Below, one piece after another: positions 10,488 to 18,747 of a stretch of DNA of 64,000 nt (positions are counted from its first letter, which is position 1; every line of letters begins with the position of its first letter). Below the pieces are notes generated by a model. That model had not been told where the DNA came from and did no database searches. It was given only the letters and a program-made list of their open reading frames with translations. The stretch is from contig JANQLK010000025.1 in NCBI GenBank assembly GCA_028280615.1, forward strand, positions 1 through 64,000, in the 5' to 3' direction. Source of the DNA: Woeseiaceae bacterium (GTDB lineage: Bacteria; Pseudomonadota; Gammaproteobacteria; Steroidobacterales; Woeseiaceae). A program made the translations under genes and the position numbers.

Positions 10488-11825
10488 ATGCGCAAGCTCT
10501 GGGTAGTTCTCGTCGCCGCTTTGCTGGCGGCCTGTGGCGGCGGCGGCGGCAGCGGCCTGGCGCCGGGGCTCGCCGATCCGCCCGACGGCGGCGACGTCGG
10601 TGATTGCTCGATCGACGACCAGAAGCAGTTCGTCCTCGAGGCGATGCGCTTCTGGTATTTCTGGAATACGTCGCTTCCCGCGGACGTGAACCTTGGCAGC
10701 TTTGCGACGCCGGACGAGGTGCTGTCGTTCCTCGCGTCGTTCAGTCCGAATGGCGTCGATAGGTTCAGCTTCCTGACCACCGCCGCAGCCGACCAGGCCT
10801 TTTTCGGCGAAGGCCAGTTCGAGGGCTATGGATTCGGCAGCCGTTTCGAGGCCGACGACGACCTGCGTATCACCCGCGTGTTCTCGGGCAGCCCGGCTGA
10901 CAATGCGGGCTTCGAACGCGGCCAGCGCATCCTGTCGCTGAACGGTACGTCGATCGCGGACCTTGGGCCGTCGGGCTTCGATGCGGCGCTCGCCGCGCCA
11001 CCCGTCGAATTCGCCATTCGCAATCTCGACGACAGCGAATTCACGGTCAGCGTCAACACGGCGACGGTCACGATTGATCCGGTTCCTCAGTACCGGATCA
11101 TAAACAACAACGGCACGCCCACCGGCTACATCGAGCTCGAGACCTTCGTCAGCACGGCTGATGCGAAGCTCGGCGCGGCATTCACCGACTTCGTGAGCGC
11201 GGGCGTGCAGGACGTGATCCTCGACCTGCGCTACAACGGCGGCGGGCTCGTCAACACGGCAGAGCTGCTCGGCGATCTTCTCGGAGGCGCCATCGTTCCG
11301 GCCGGGCTGCTGTTCTCGGAGACCCTGTTCAACGCGCAACGGTCGGACAACAACACCTCGGAACTCTTCGAGACCCGAAGCGCGTCGCTGAGTCTCATCA
11401 ATCTCGCGATCATCGCCTCGCAGAACACGGCCTCGGCCAGCGAACTCGTCACGAACAGTATGGAACCGACGTCGGCCGACGTCGTCATCATCGGCGATCG
11501 CACCTTCGGCAAGCCCGTCGGCCAGATCGGCCTGGAGTTCTGCGAACTGCTGCTGCGGCCGACCGCGTTCCAGACCGTCAACGGCGAGGGCTTCGGCGAC
11601 TACTTTAACGGCCTGCCGGCCGATTTCTCTGTCGAAGACGACCTGACCGTGGCGCAGGGTTCGGACCAGGACCCGAATGTGATCGCGGCACTGAACTACT
11701 TCGCCACCGGCAGTTTCCCGGCGTCGCTGGTGCTTGACGGCAAGGCCGGCGGCGAGCTGCGCGACGTCCGGCCCGAGACCGGCACCGGCAATACGCCCGC
11801 CCGGGTTTACGCGGGCGCGCGTTAG
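10488..11825 (+). CDS. S41-family (C-terminal processing-type) protease lipoprotein with PDZ domain
   Basis: This is a 445-residue predicted periplasmic serine protease. The N-terminus is a lipoprotein signal ending in LLAAC (Cys16), followed by a glycine-rich linker. A helical region, a PDZ domain (about 115-190: GYGFGSRFEADDDLRITRVF) and the S41 core follow. The serine in NTASASEL (about 316) and a lysine in RTFGKPVGQ (about 340) fit the Ser-Lys dyad of the CtpA type. The start has GAGGT 5 bases upstream. Its substrate is unknown; tail-specific trimming of envelope proteins is the family role. It ends 3 bases from the convergent pteridine reductase stop. Confidence 0.88.
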   Translation: MRKLWVVLVAALLAACGGGGGSGLAPGLADPPDGGDVGDCSIDDQKQFVLEAMRFWYFWNTSLPADVNLGSFATPDEVLSFLASFSPNGVDRFSFLTTAAADQAFFGEGQFEGYGFGSRFEADDDLRITRVFSGSPADNAGFERGQRILSLNGTSIADLGPSGFDAALAAPPVEFAIRNLDDSEFTVSVNTATVTIDPVPQYRIINNNGTPTGYIELETFVSTADAKLGAAFTDFVSAGVQDVILDLRYNGGGLVNTAELLGDLLGGAIVPAGLLFSETLFNAQRSDNNTSELFETRSASLSLINLAIIASQNTASASELVTNSMEPTSADVVIIGDRTFGKPVGQIGLEFCELLLRPTAFQTVNGEGFGDYFNGLPADFSVEDDLTVAQGSDQDPNVIAALNYFATGSFPASLVLDGKAGGELRDVRPETGTGNTPARVYAGAR

Positions 11826-11828
11826 AGA

Positions 11829-12575
11829 CTACCAGCCGGCCGAGCGGCCGCCGTCGACCGCAATGATCTGCCCCGACACGTAGTCCGCGTCGCGCAGGAG
11901 GTACAGCACGCAGCCTGCGATGTCGGCCGGCTTGCCGGCGCGCGCGAGCGGTACCTGGTCGAGGATCGCCTGCTTGGTCTCGCCGTTCATACCGTCTTCG
12001 GGCCACAGGATCGCGCCGGGCGACACGCCGTTGACGCGGATGTCGGGGCCCAGGTCTTTCGCGAGCCCGCGGGTCAGCATCGCCAGGCCCGCCTTGGCCG
12101 GTCCGTACACGTGGTGATCCCTGAGCGGTCGCTGCGCATGGATGTCCACGAGGTTGATGATCGCGCCGCGGGACTTACGCAGGGCAGGCACGGCCGCCTG
12201 TGACAGGAACAGGGGCACCTTGAGATTGGTGCCCATGAGGTCCTGCCAGTGCGCCTCGGTGATCTCGCCCATGGGTGTCGGGTAGAACGTTGACGCGTTG
12301 TTGACCAATGCGTCGAGGCGCCCGCCCCAGTCGAGCACCGCGGTCACGAGCGCGGGCAGGGCCCCGGTGTCGAGCAGATCGGCCCTGAAGGCCGCCGCGG
12401 AATCGCGGCGCTCGGCGTTCAGGCGTGCCGCGAGTGCGTCGGCCTCGCCAGCCGACCCGCGGAAGTGAATCGCGACGCGCGCGCCGGCCTCGTGCAGCGT
12501 TTCCACAATGCAGGCGCCGATGCGGCGGGCCGAGCCGGTCACGAGCGCGACCTGTCCTTCGAGCGTGCGGGTCAT
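11829..12575 (-). CDS. Pteridine reductase / dihydromonapterin reductase-like SDR
   Basis: A 248-residue short-chain dehydrogenase. The cofactor motif TGSARRIGA (an RR-type NADPH site), NNASTFYPTP, an aspartate in LVDIHAQRPLRDH, and the YGPAKAGLAML active-site Tyr-Lys are those of pteridine reductase 1 and FolM rather than of general SDRs. It probably reduces dihydrofolate or dihydromonapterin with NADPH, which fits the nearby folB-folK pair. GAGG lies about 8 bases before the ATG. Divergent from the methyltransferase gene across 157 bp. Confidence 0.9.
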   Translation of the reverse strand: MTRTLEGQVALVTGSARRIGACIVETLHEAGARVAIHFRGSAGEADALAARLNAERRDSAAAFRADLLDTGALPALVTAVLDWGGRLDALVNNASTFYPTPMGEITEAHWQDLMGTNLKVPLFLSQAAVPALRKSRGAIINLVDIHAQRPLRDHHVYGPAKAGLAMLTRGLAKDLGPDIRVNGVSPGAILWPEDGMNGETKQAILDQVPLARAGKPADIAGCVLYLLRDADYVSGQIIAVDGGRSAGW

Positions 12576-12732
12576 GTTTCGATCCTCGAGCTGTCGTGTC
12601 TGCGCTCAGGTTGCGCAATCGGTCATAGGCACCGGGCTTCGCAATCGTTACGATCTGCGCCAGCCGGCCCATAGCCCGTCGTGTACGGCGATAGCGGACA
12701 GGCGCGCCATTCTTAGCGACCCGAGTACCACC

Positions 12733-13914
12733 ATGCAAGCGAGCACGAAATCCGGACTGCCCGAAGTCGACGCGGTCAGCCGTCAGCACAGTGCCCGGGT
12801 CGGCGCCTACCTCCGCGACCGGATCGACGAGGCAGGCGGCGCATTGGGTTTCGCCGAGTTCATGCACCATGCGCTGTACGCGCCCGGTCTCGGCTACTAC
12901 GCGGCGGGCAGCACCAAGATCGGCGCGGCCGGGGATTTCGTCACGGCGCCGGAGCTATCGCCGCTTTTCGGGCGTGTCGTCGCGCGCCAGTGCGCGGCCG
13001 TTATCGAAAACACCGCCGGCGCCGCGATCCTCGAGCTTGGCGCCGGCACGGGCCGGATGGCAATCGACGTCCTGCGCGCGCTCGACGAACTCGGGTGCCC
13101 GCCTCGCGAATACCTGATCCTGGAAGCGTCGCCCGAGCTCGCCGAACGGCAGCGGCTTGCAATCGAGGCAGAGGTCCCCGCGTTCGCGGACCGCGTTCGC
13201 TGGCTCGACGAGCTGCCCGAGGCGCTGACCGGCGTCATTCTCGCCAACGAAGTCCTCGATGCGCTGCCGGTTGAACGATTCACTCGCCGTGATGCCGTTC
13301 GGCGGCTGGCCGTCATCGCCGACGGCAACGACTTTGGCTGGACCGAAGTCGATGCGCCCGTCGTGCTCACCGAAGCCGTCGAAGCCATTGAGGCAAGCCT
13401 CGGCCGCCGACTGCCCGAGGGTTACACCTCGGAGGTATGCGTCGCGCTGCCGGCATTCGTCTCCAACGTGGTCGATTCGCTGTCCGAGGGCGTCGTTCTG
13501 TTCTTCGACTACGGCCTCGCCCGGCACGACTATTACGCACCCGAACGCGCAGGCGGAACGCTACGCTGCCACTTCCGGCATCACGCTCACGACGACCCGC
13601 TCGTACTACCGGGCATCCAGGATATCACGGCATGGGTGGACTTCAGCGCTGCCGCAGCCGCCGGCGTCGCCGCGGGCGCAAGCGTCGTGGGCTATACCAC
13701 GCAGGCCGGCTTCATGCTGGCCGGCGGTCTAGCCGAGGAACTGGCATCGCTGGAATCCCTGGGCGACGCCGAGCGCTTCGAATTGTCGCGGCAGGTCAAA
13801 ATGCTTACCCTGCCCGGCGAGATGGGCGAGCGCTTCAAGTGTCTGGGCTTCGTACGCGGCGGCGCGACACTGCCGCCGGCCCTTGCCGCCGCCGACAGGA
13901 CGCATACGCTATGA
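12733..13914 (+). CDS. Class I SAM-dependent methyltransferase (COG1565/NDUFAF7-like)
   Basis: A 393-residue protein in the family whose mitochondrial member NDUFAF7 methylates an arginine of complex I. The N-terminal FAEFMHHALYAPGLGYY and FVTAPELSPLFG are family signatures. ILELGAGTGRMAIDVL is the SAM motif, and VILANEVLDALPVERF follows. The bacterial substrate is unknown. The frame is open upstream, but homology begins near 12733. Its TGA overlaps the ATG of uppP (ATGA), so the two are translationally coupled. Confidence 0.9.
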   Translation: MQASTKSGLPEVDAVSRQHSARVGAYLRDRIDEAGGALGFAEFMHHALYAPGLGYYAAGSTKIGAAGDFVTAPELSPLFGRVVARQCAAVIENTAGAAILELGAGTGRMAIDVLRALDELGCPPREYLILEASPELAERQRLAIEAEVPAFADRVRWLDELPEALTGVILANEVLDALPVERFTRRDAVRRLAVIADGNDFGWTEVDAPVVLTEAVEAIEASLGRRLPEGYTSEVCVALPAFVSNVVDSLSEGVVLFFDYGLARHDYYAPERAGGTLRCHFRHHAHDDPLVLPGIQDITAWVDFSAAAAAGVAAGASVVGYTTQAGFMLAGGLAEELASLESLGDAERFELSRQVKMLTLPGEMGERFKCLGFVRGGATLPPALAAADRTHTL

Positions 13915-14708
13915 CCTGGCTGCAGATCATTGTGCTCGCCATCGTGCAGGGACTGACCGAGTTCCTGCCGATCTCGAGCTCCGGGCATCTCGTGCTCGTG
14001 CCGACGTTCTTCGGCTGGACCGACCAGGGCCTGTCCTTCGATGTCGCCGTCCATTTCGGTTCGCTGCTCGCGGTCTGCTTGTTTTTTCGCCACGACATCC
14101 GCGCCCTCCTGCGCGGCAGCCGGCAACTCGCGACGTTCAGCGTCAATACTCCCGAGTCGCGGCTCGCGCTCGGCCTGGCGCTCGGTACGATTCCCGCTGC
14201 GGTCGCGGGGCTGACACTTGCGGGCTGGATCGAGACAAACCTGCGGGATCCGGCCATCATCGTATTCACGCTGAGCGGCTACGGTGTGCTGATGTACCTG
14301 GCCGACCGCTTCGGTCCGCGCCGGCGCAACATCACGGACGTGCGGATCGCCGACGCGTTCCTCGTCGGCTGCGCACAGGCGCTGGCGCTGGTGCCGGGAA
14401 CGTCGCGCTCGGGCGTTACGATCACGGCGGGCCGCCTGCTCGGATTCGCTCGACAGGACGCCGCACGCTTCTCGTTCCTTCTGTCCGTCCCGGTCATCCT
14501 GCTGGCGTCCGTCTACAAGGGAGGGGAGCTGATCTTAGGCGACGCGGCCGTGGCGTGGGCAGAACTCGGCCTGGCCGTACTCGTTTCGGCGATCGTCGCC
14601 TACCTGAGCATCGAGTTCTTCATGCGGTTTGTCACCCGGATCGGCCTGCTTCCCTTCGCGATTTACCGGCTGGTACTCGCCGGGATCATCGTTTACGTGT
14701 TGTTATAG
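13911..14708 (+). CDS. uppP: Undecaprenyl-diphosphatase (bacitracin resistance protein)
   Basis: This inner-membrane enzyme dephosphorylates undecaprenyl diphosphate to recycle the lipid carrier of peptidoglycan and other glycans. The 265-residue sequence has the two hallmark motifs: GLTEFLPISSSGHL (about 13-26) and VPGTSRSGVTITAGRLLG (about 160-177). It has about eight membrane helices. The start overlaps the methyltransferase stop. Length matches BacA/UppP. Confidence 0.97.
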   Translation: MTWLQIIVLAIVQGLTEFLPISSSGHLVLVPTFFGWTDQGLSFDVAVHFGSLLAVCLFFRHDIRALLRGSRQLATFSVNTPESRLALGLALGTIPAAVAGLTLAGWIETNLRDPAIIVFTLSGYGVLMYLADRFGPRRRNITDVRIADAFLVGCAQALALVPGTSRSGVTITAGRLLGFARQDAARFSFLLSVPVILLASVYKGGELILGDAAVAWAELGLAVLVSAIVAYLSIEFFMRFVTRIGLLPFAIYRLVLAGIIVYVLL

Positions 14709-14753
14709 GCACATTGAGACATTCCCGCATAGGCCCGGCGCGAGCGACGAACA

Positions 14754-15653
14754 GTGATAACATATCGACAGCAGAGCATTGCCGACCTCGCAGGGCGATT
14801 GCGGAGCATGGCGGGCCGAGCAGCTCCGGCGCTCATGATGCTTTTGCTGTCCACGCCGGGCCTCGGCGACGATCGCGCCTACATAGTCGGCGGCGGCGCG
14901 CAGTTCGATTCGGCCGACGGCATCGCCGGCAGCGCATTCGGCAGCTTCGAGACGGGCGAGAAGACCTGGCTGTCGGCGTCGCTCGGCCGAACCAACGTCG
15001 AGTTACCGCGCCGGCAGACCGCCAGGACCTGGTATGGCGATGTCGGTATCGACCACCATTTCGATCCGCTTGGCCTGCGCCTGGGCGTCGCCTACTGGGG
15101 CGACAACGACTTCTTCGATTCGCTTGACCTGCGCGGCAGCCTGTACGTGCGTGGCGACCGGGGCTCGCTCAGCGTCGACATGGAGCATCGCGCTTTCGAA
15201 CTCGACGTGCCACCGATCTTCGACCGCCCGCGGCGCGACGTGACGTTCAACGCGCTCGGCGCGGGCTTGACGGCCCGCTACTCGGCCACCGAGGATCTCG
15301 ACTTCAAGGCGTCGTTCATGAGCTACGACTACGACGTGGAACTGGCCCTCGATGCCTCGAGCCGGCTCCTGAGCCTGTTGACCATCAGCCGACTGTCGCT
15401 GCTGTCGACCCTGATCGACTGGCGCGTGTCGGCAGGGATCGGCAGAGACTTTGGCGCGAGTCGGCTCGAGTTCGACGTCGCCCGCTGGCAGGGGGCGATC
15501 GACGGCAGCGACAACGTATCGGCCACCGTGGGCTTCGTCACGCCGGTCGGCAACCGTGCGGACGTCGAACTCAGGCTTGGCTTCGACGATTCCGACCTGT
15601 ACGGCGACGTTACGGTGCTGTCGGTGTTCGTGTACTTCTACGGTCTGCTATAG
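14754..15653 (+). CDS. Predicted outer-membrane beta-barrel protein, unknown function
   Basis: The frame starts at a GTG (14754), with an ATG at 14808 just before the hydrophobic APALMMLLLSTPGLGDD that looks like a signal peptide. I cannot decide between the starts, since neither has a strong ribosome site. The mature part (about 260 residues) consists of alternating polar and aromatic strands such as WLSASLGRTNVEL, WYGDVGIDHHF and FKASFMSYDYDVEL. The C-terminus VTVLSVFVYFYGLL is barrel-like. No family is recognised. Its 3' end overlaps the convergent cca gene by 44 bp. Confidence 0.65.
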   Translation: MITYRQQSIADLAGRLRSMAGRAAPALMMLLLSTPGLGDDRAYIVGGGAQFDSADGIAGSAFGSFETGEKTWLSASLGRTNVELPRRQTARTWYGDVGIDHHFDPLGLRLGVAYWGDNDFFDSLDLRGSLYVRGDRGSLSVDMEHRAFELDVPPIFDRPRRDVTFNALGAGLTARYSATEDLDFKASFMSYDYDVELALDASSRLLSLLTISRLSLLSTLIDWRVSAGIGRDFGASRLEFDVARWQGAIDGSDNVSATVGFVTPVGNRADVELRLGFDDSDLYGDVTVLSVFVYFYGLL

Positions 15654-16845
15654 CCTTGACGCGTGCTTCGCGTATCGCCGTGCCCGCGGCCGGCCCGTCG
15701 AGGCCCGCGGCGATCGAGGCCGTGTCGAGAGCGCTCGCGGCCGCGAACGCCTCGCGAAACAGCCCGGCCTGGGGATAATCCCGCTCCTCGAGGCCGGCCC
15801 GGCCACGCGCATCGGCTTCGCAGGTCAGTAGAAAGCGTTCGAAGCGATCCGGCCGGCGAAACGCGTCGCTGCGTTCGAGGACCTTGAGCACCGTAGCGTC
15901 ACGGAGTTCCATCGCGCGGTGCACGTGCGTGTGGAACTCCGACACGAGCATGCCGAGGTCGCGGCAAGCGCGCGGCACGGGCAGCCGCTGGCTAAGCTTC
16001 CTTATGATGCGCACGCCGCGCTGTTCGTGGCCCGGATGGCTCGGCAGTTTGTCGACCGGCGTCGTGGCCTTGCCGAGATCGTGCACCAGCGCCGCGAAGC
16101 GCACGTCGAGCTCGGCGGAGAGCTGCTCGGCCTGATCGAGCACCATCATCGTGTGCAGCCCCGTATCGATCTCGGGATGCCAGCGCTCGGGCTGCGGCAC
16201 GCCGAACAGCGCGTCGACTTCGGGCAGCACGGCCTTGAGCGCACCGGCCGCGCGTAGCGTTTCGAAGTACACGCGCGACCGCGGTCCCAGAAGTGCGGCG
16301 GCCGTTTCCTTCCAGACCCGATCCGCCACGAGCGTGTCTGCCTCGCCCGACTCGACAATGGTACGCATGAGTTCGAGGGTTTCGTCGGCTATCGTGAATC
16401 CCAAAGCGGCGAATCGCGCCGCAAACTTGGCGGCCCGCAAGATCCGAACCGGGTCCTCGACGAAGGCGTCCGACACGTGGCGCAGTTTGCGCGCTTCGAT
16501 ATCTCTCCGTCCGCCGTGCGGGTCGACGAGCGTGCCACCGGTGTCCCGCGCCATGGCGTTGATCGTAAGGTCGCGACGCGAGAGGTCCTCTTCGATCGTA
16601 ACGTCCGGCGACGTGTCGAACTCGAAGCCGTGGTAGCCCGCGCCGGTCTTGCGCTCGGTACGGGCGAGGGCGTACTCCTCGCCCGTTTCGGGGTGCAGGA
16701 ACACCGGGAAGTCCTTGCCAACCTGCCTGTAGCCGCGCTCGCGCATCGCCCTAGGCGTCGCCCCGACCACGCACCAGTCGCGTTCGGATGCTTCAAGTCC
16801 CAGGAGTTCGTCCCGAACCGCGCCGCCTACGAGGTACACCTGCAT
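15610..16845 (-). CDS. cca: Multifunctional CCA tRNA nucleotidyltransferase
   Basis: This 411-residue enzyme adds and repairs the CCA tail of tRNAs. Similarity to E. coli Cca (412) runs throughout: YLVGGAVRDELLGL, KDFPVFLHPETGEEYALART, RRDLTINAMA and VWKETAAALLG. The HD phosphohydrolase domain follows (LVHDLGKATTP, about 255). The acidic pair near residue 22 reads ERD rather than DRD. The ATG at 16845 has only a weak ribosome site. Its 3' end lies inside the convergent barrel gene. Confidence 0.97.
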   Translation of the reverse strand: MQVYLVGGAVRDELLGLEASERDWCVVGATPRAMRERGYRQVGKDFPVFLHPETGEEYALARTERKTGAGYHGFEFDTSPDVTIEEDLSRRDLTINAMARDTGGTLVDPHGGRRDIEARKLRHVSDAFVEDPVRILRAAKFAARFAALGFTIADETLELMRTIVESGEADTLVADRVWKETAAALLGPRSRVYFETLRAAGALKAVLPEVDALFGVPQPERWHPEIDTGLHTMMVLDQAEQLSAELDVRFAALVHDLGKATTPVDKLPSHPGHEQRGVRIIRKLSQRLPVPRACRDLGMLVSEFHTHVHRAMELRDATVLKVLERSDAFRRPDRFERFLLTCEADARGRAGLEERDYPQAGLFREAFAAASALDTASIAAGLDGPAAGTAIREARVKAIADRRSTRTPTAP

Positions 16846-16972
16846 CGCTGAAGTCTATCAGCCCGAATTGTTGAGTGGCGCGACATCGACGTGCCGTGTG
16901 TGGCGGACGTAAACTGCATCGCTTAGGCCGCGAGGCCGCTGTGGAATAGCCCCTCGAGATCCCGCCCAGGCA

Positions 16973-18022
16973 ATGCCCGCCCAGCACATCACAACCCGGC
17001 TCGTCGCGACGCTCCTGTGTGCGTCGCTCGTCGGCGGCTGCTACTACGGCCAGGCCGCCCGCGGCCAGTTCGAGGTCATTTACAAACGCGAGCCGATCAT
17101 GAAGCTCATCGACGACCCAGACACCCCGCCCGAGCTCGTCAGACGGCTCGAGGTCGTCACGGCGGCGCGCGACTTTTCAGTCGAAGAGCTCGGCCTGCCC
17201 GACAACAAGAGCTATCGCGGCTACACGGATCTCGAGCGCGACTACGTCGTCTGGAACGTCTTCGCCGCGCCCGAATTCTCGCTCGAGCCTGAAACATGGT
17301 GCTTTCCCGTGGCGGGCTGCGTCGCCTACCGCGGCTATTTCAGGCGCGAAGCCGCCGAGCGCCAAGCGCGAAGGCTTAAGAAGCGGGGGCTCGACGTCCA
17401 CGTCGGCGGCGTGACGGCGTATTCGACGCTCGGCAAGTTCAACGACCCGGTCCTCAACACGATGCTCAAGTGGGACGACGTCCAGCTCGCATCCGTTTTG
17501 TTCCACGAACTCGCGCACCAGCGCCTGTACGTCAAGGGCGATTCGGCCTTCAACGAGTCGTTCGCCACGGCCGTGGAGGAATTTGCCATCGAGCGGTTTC
17601 TCGATCGTGAGCAGTCCGGCGACTCCATGGCCGTCTACCGCGAGCGCAAACGCGTAAGAGCCAGGCTGATGGGTCTTGTTGATAGGGCACGGCGGGACCT
17701 CGAAGCGCTGTATTCGAGCGGTGGGGCCGACATGCGTGCCGCAAAACGTGCCCGGCTCGACGCGCTAACGGCGGAGATTCGCGAACTGTATGCGGGCGAG
17801 GGACTCAGCGTGAATGAGGAATGGCTCGGCGCACCGTTCAATAACGCGCGCATCGCATCCATGGTCCTCTATGACGGCAGGCTGCCGGCGTTTCGCGCCC
17901 TGCTTGCGGACTGCGATGGCGATCTCGAGTGCTTTTATTCCGAGGCAGAGCGCCTGGCCGAGCTGTCGAAGGCGGAGCGAGACGCCGCTCTCGATGCGCT
18001 AGGTGCCGTGTCCCGCAAATAG
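16973..18022 (+). CDS. Predicted lipoprotein aminopeptidase (zinc metallopeptidase)
   Basis: This is a 349-residue protein with a lipoprotein signal ending in LVGGC (Cys23). The metalloprotease motif HELAHQRLYVKGDSAFNESF (about 181-200) places it in the predicted aminopeptidase family (DUF/PF10023). The zinc ligands would be the two histidines and a downstream glutamate (FNESFA). It is therefore probably exported and membrane-anchored. The start at 16973 is the only one giving a signal peptide. It overlaps the convergent tetR-type gene by 24 bp at the 3' end. Confidence 0.85.
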   Translation: MPAQHITTRLVATLLCASLVGGCYYGQAARGQFEVIYKREPIMKLIDDPDTPPELVRRLEVVTAARDFSVEELGLPDNKSYRGYTDLERDYVVWNVFAAPEFSLEPETWCFPVAGCVAYRGYFRREAAERQARRLKKRGLDVHVGGVTAYSTLGKFNDPVLNTMLKWDDVQLASVLFHELAHQRLYVKGDSAFNESFATAVEEFAIERFLDREQSGDSMAVYRERKRVRARLMGLVDRARRDLEALYSSGGADMRAAKRARLDALTAEIRELYAGEGLSVNEEWLGAPFNNARIASMVLYDGRLPAFRALLADCDGDLECFYSEAERLAELSKAERDAALDALGAVSRK

Positions 18023-18631
18023 CTTGAGGAACAGCCTTGTTGCGTAGTCGACGTGGCCGCGCCGCTCGGCGTCGTCGACGCCGTCGTCGATGCTGAGCAT
18101 GATCCTCGACTGGTAGTGGTCTGCCACGATGCCGTAGAACGTCCTCGCCGTCCGCGCAAGGTCGTCGCTGTCGAGTTCGTCCTCGTGATGGGCAAGAAAC
18201 CGCGTCAGCGAGTCCAGCGATTGCCGCGGGCCGGTATCGTAAAAGACCCTTGCGACGTGCGCGTGCTCGACCGACTCCGCCATGATCAGACGCCACATGC
18301 TGACGACCCGCGGGTCGGACAGGATGCGCAGGTAGCCGTCAGCGAACGCACGCAGCCCGGCTTCGAGCGTGTGGTATTCGGAGGGCTCGACGGTCAGGTC
18401 GTATTCGGCGACCTTCGACGCGATGCATGAGCGGAACAGCTCGTCCTTATTCGCGAAGTGCGAGTACACGGTCTGCTTGGAGACACCGGCGGCCTGCGCA
18501 ATGCTGTCCATCGAGGTCCGCTCGAAGCCCTCGGTCAGGAACAGGTTCGCGGCCGCCTCGCTGATCTGCTGGCGTTTTTCTTCACTTTTGGGCCGCCCGC
18601 GGCGCGCCGATACACTGTGTTTCAATTCCAT
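17999..18631 (-). CDS. TetR-family repressor of the efflux operon
   Basis: With the ATG at 18631 the product is 210 residues; an upstream TTG at 18667 would add 12. The N-terminal helix-turn-helix is clear (ISEAAANLFLTEGFERTSMD then IAQAAGVSKQTVYSHFANKD). The C-terminal ligand domain is AefR-like in length and contains FYGIVADHYQSRIM. It is divergent from the efflux operon, with operator-like repeats between them, so it probably represses both directions until a pump substrate binds. Neither start has a Shine-Dalgarno sequence, and each lies directly after one copy of the repeated operator. Confidence 0.9.
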   Translation of the reverse strand: MELKHSVSARRGRPKSEEKRQQISEAAANLFLTEGFERTSMDSIAQAAGVSKQTVYSHFANKDELFRSCIASKVAEYDLTVEPSEYHTLEAGLRAFADGYLRILSDPRVVSMWRLIMAESVEHAHVARVFYDTGPRQSLDSLTRFLAHHEDELDSDDLARTARTFYGIVADHYQSRIMLSIDDGVDDAERRGHVDYATRLFLKLFAGHGT

Positions 18632-18682
18632 ACTGGACAGTCTAGTTTTATCGTGCTTTAATTTCAAACCGTACAGTCTAGT
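18632..18682. promoter_or_regulatory. Two operator-like repeats between tetR and the efflux genes
   Basis: ACTGGACAGTCTAGT at 18632-18646 and ACCGTACAGTCTAGT at 18668-18682 are 13 of 15 identical and 36 bp apart. Each is an imperfect palindrome around GACNGTC or GTACAGTC, as expected for a TetR dimer site. The second copy overlaps the minus-strand -10 hexamer. Binding by the adjacent regulator is inferred. Confidence 0.7.
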
Positions 18683-18708
18683 ATATAGACGAATACGGTA
18701 TAAACCAA
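18680..18708 (-). promoter_or_regulatory. Sigma70-type promoter of the tetR-type gene
   Basis: On the minus strand TTGGTT (18708-18703) and TATACT (18685-18680) are separated by exactly 17 bases. The -10 lies inside the second operator copy, so bound repressor would block it. Transcription would begin close to the first candidate start codon (TTG 18667), giving a very short or absent leader. Confidence 0.6.
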
Positions 18709-18747
18709 CTGAAATTCAAAGAGAAATTGCCTTTCGAGGGTTCCGCG

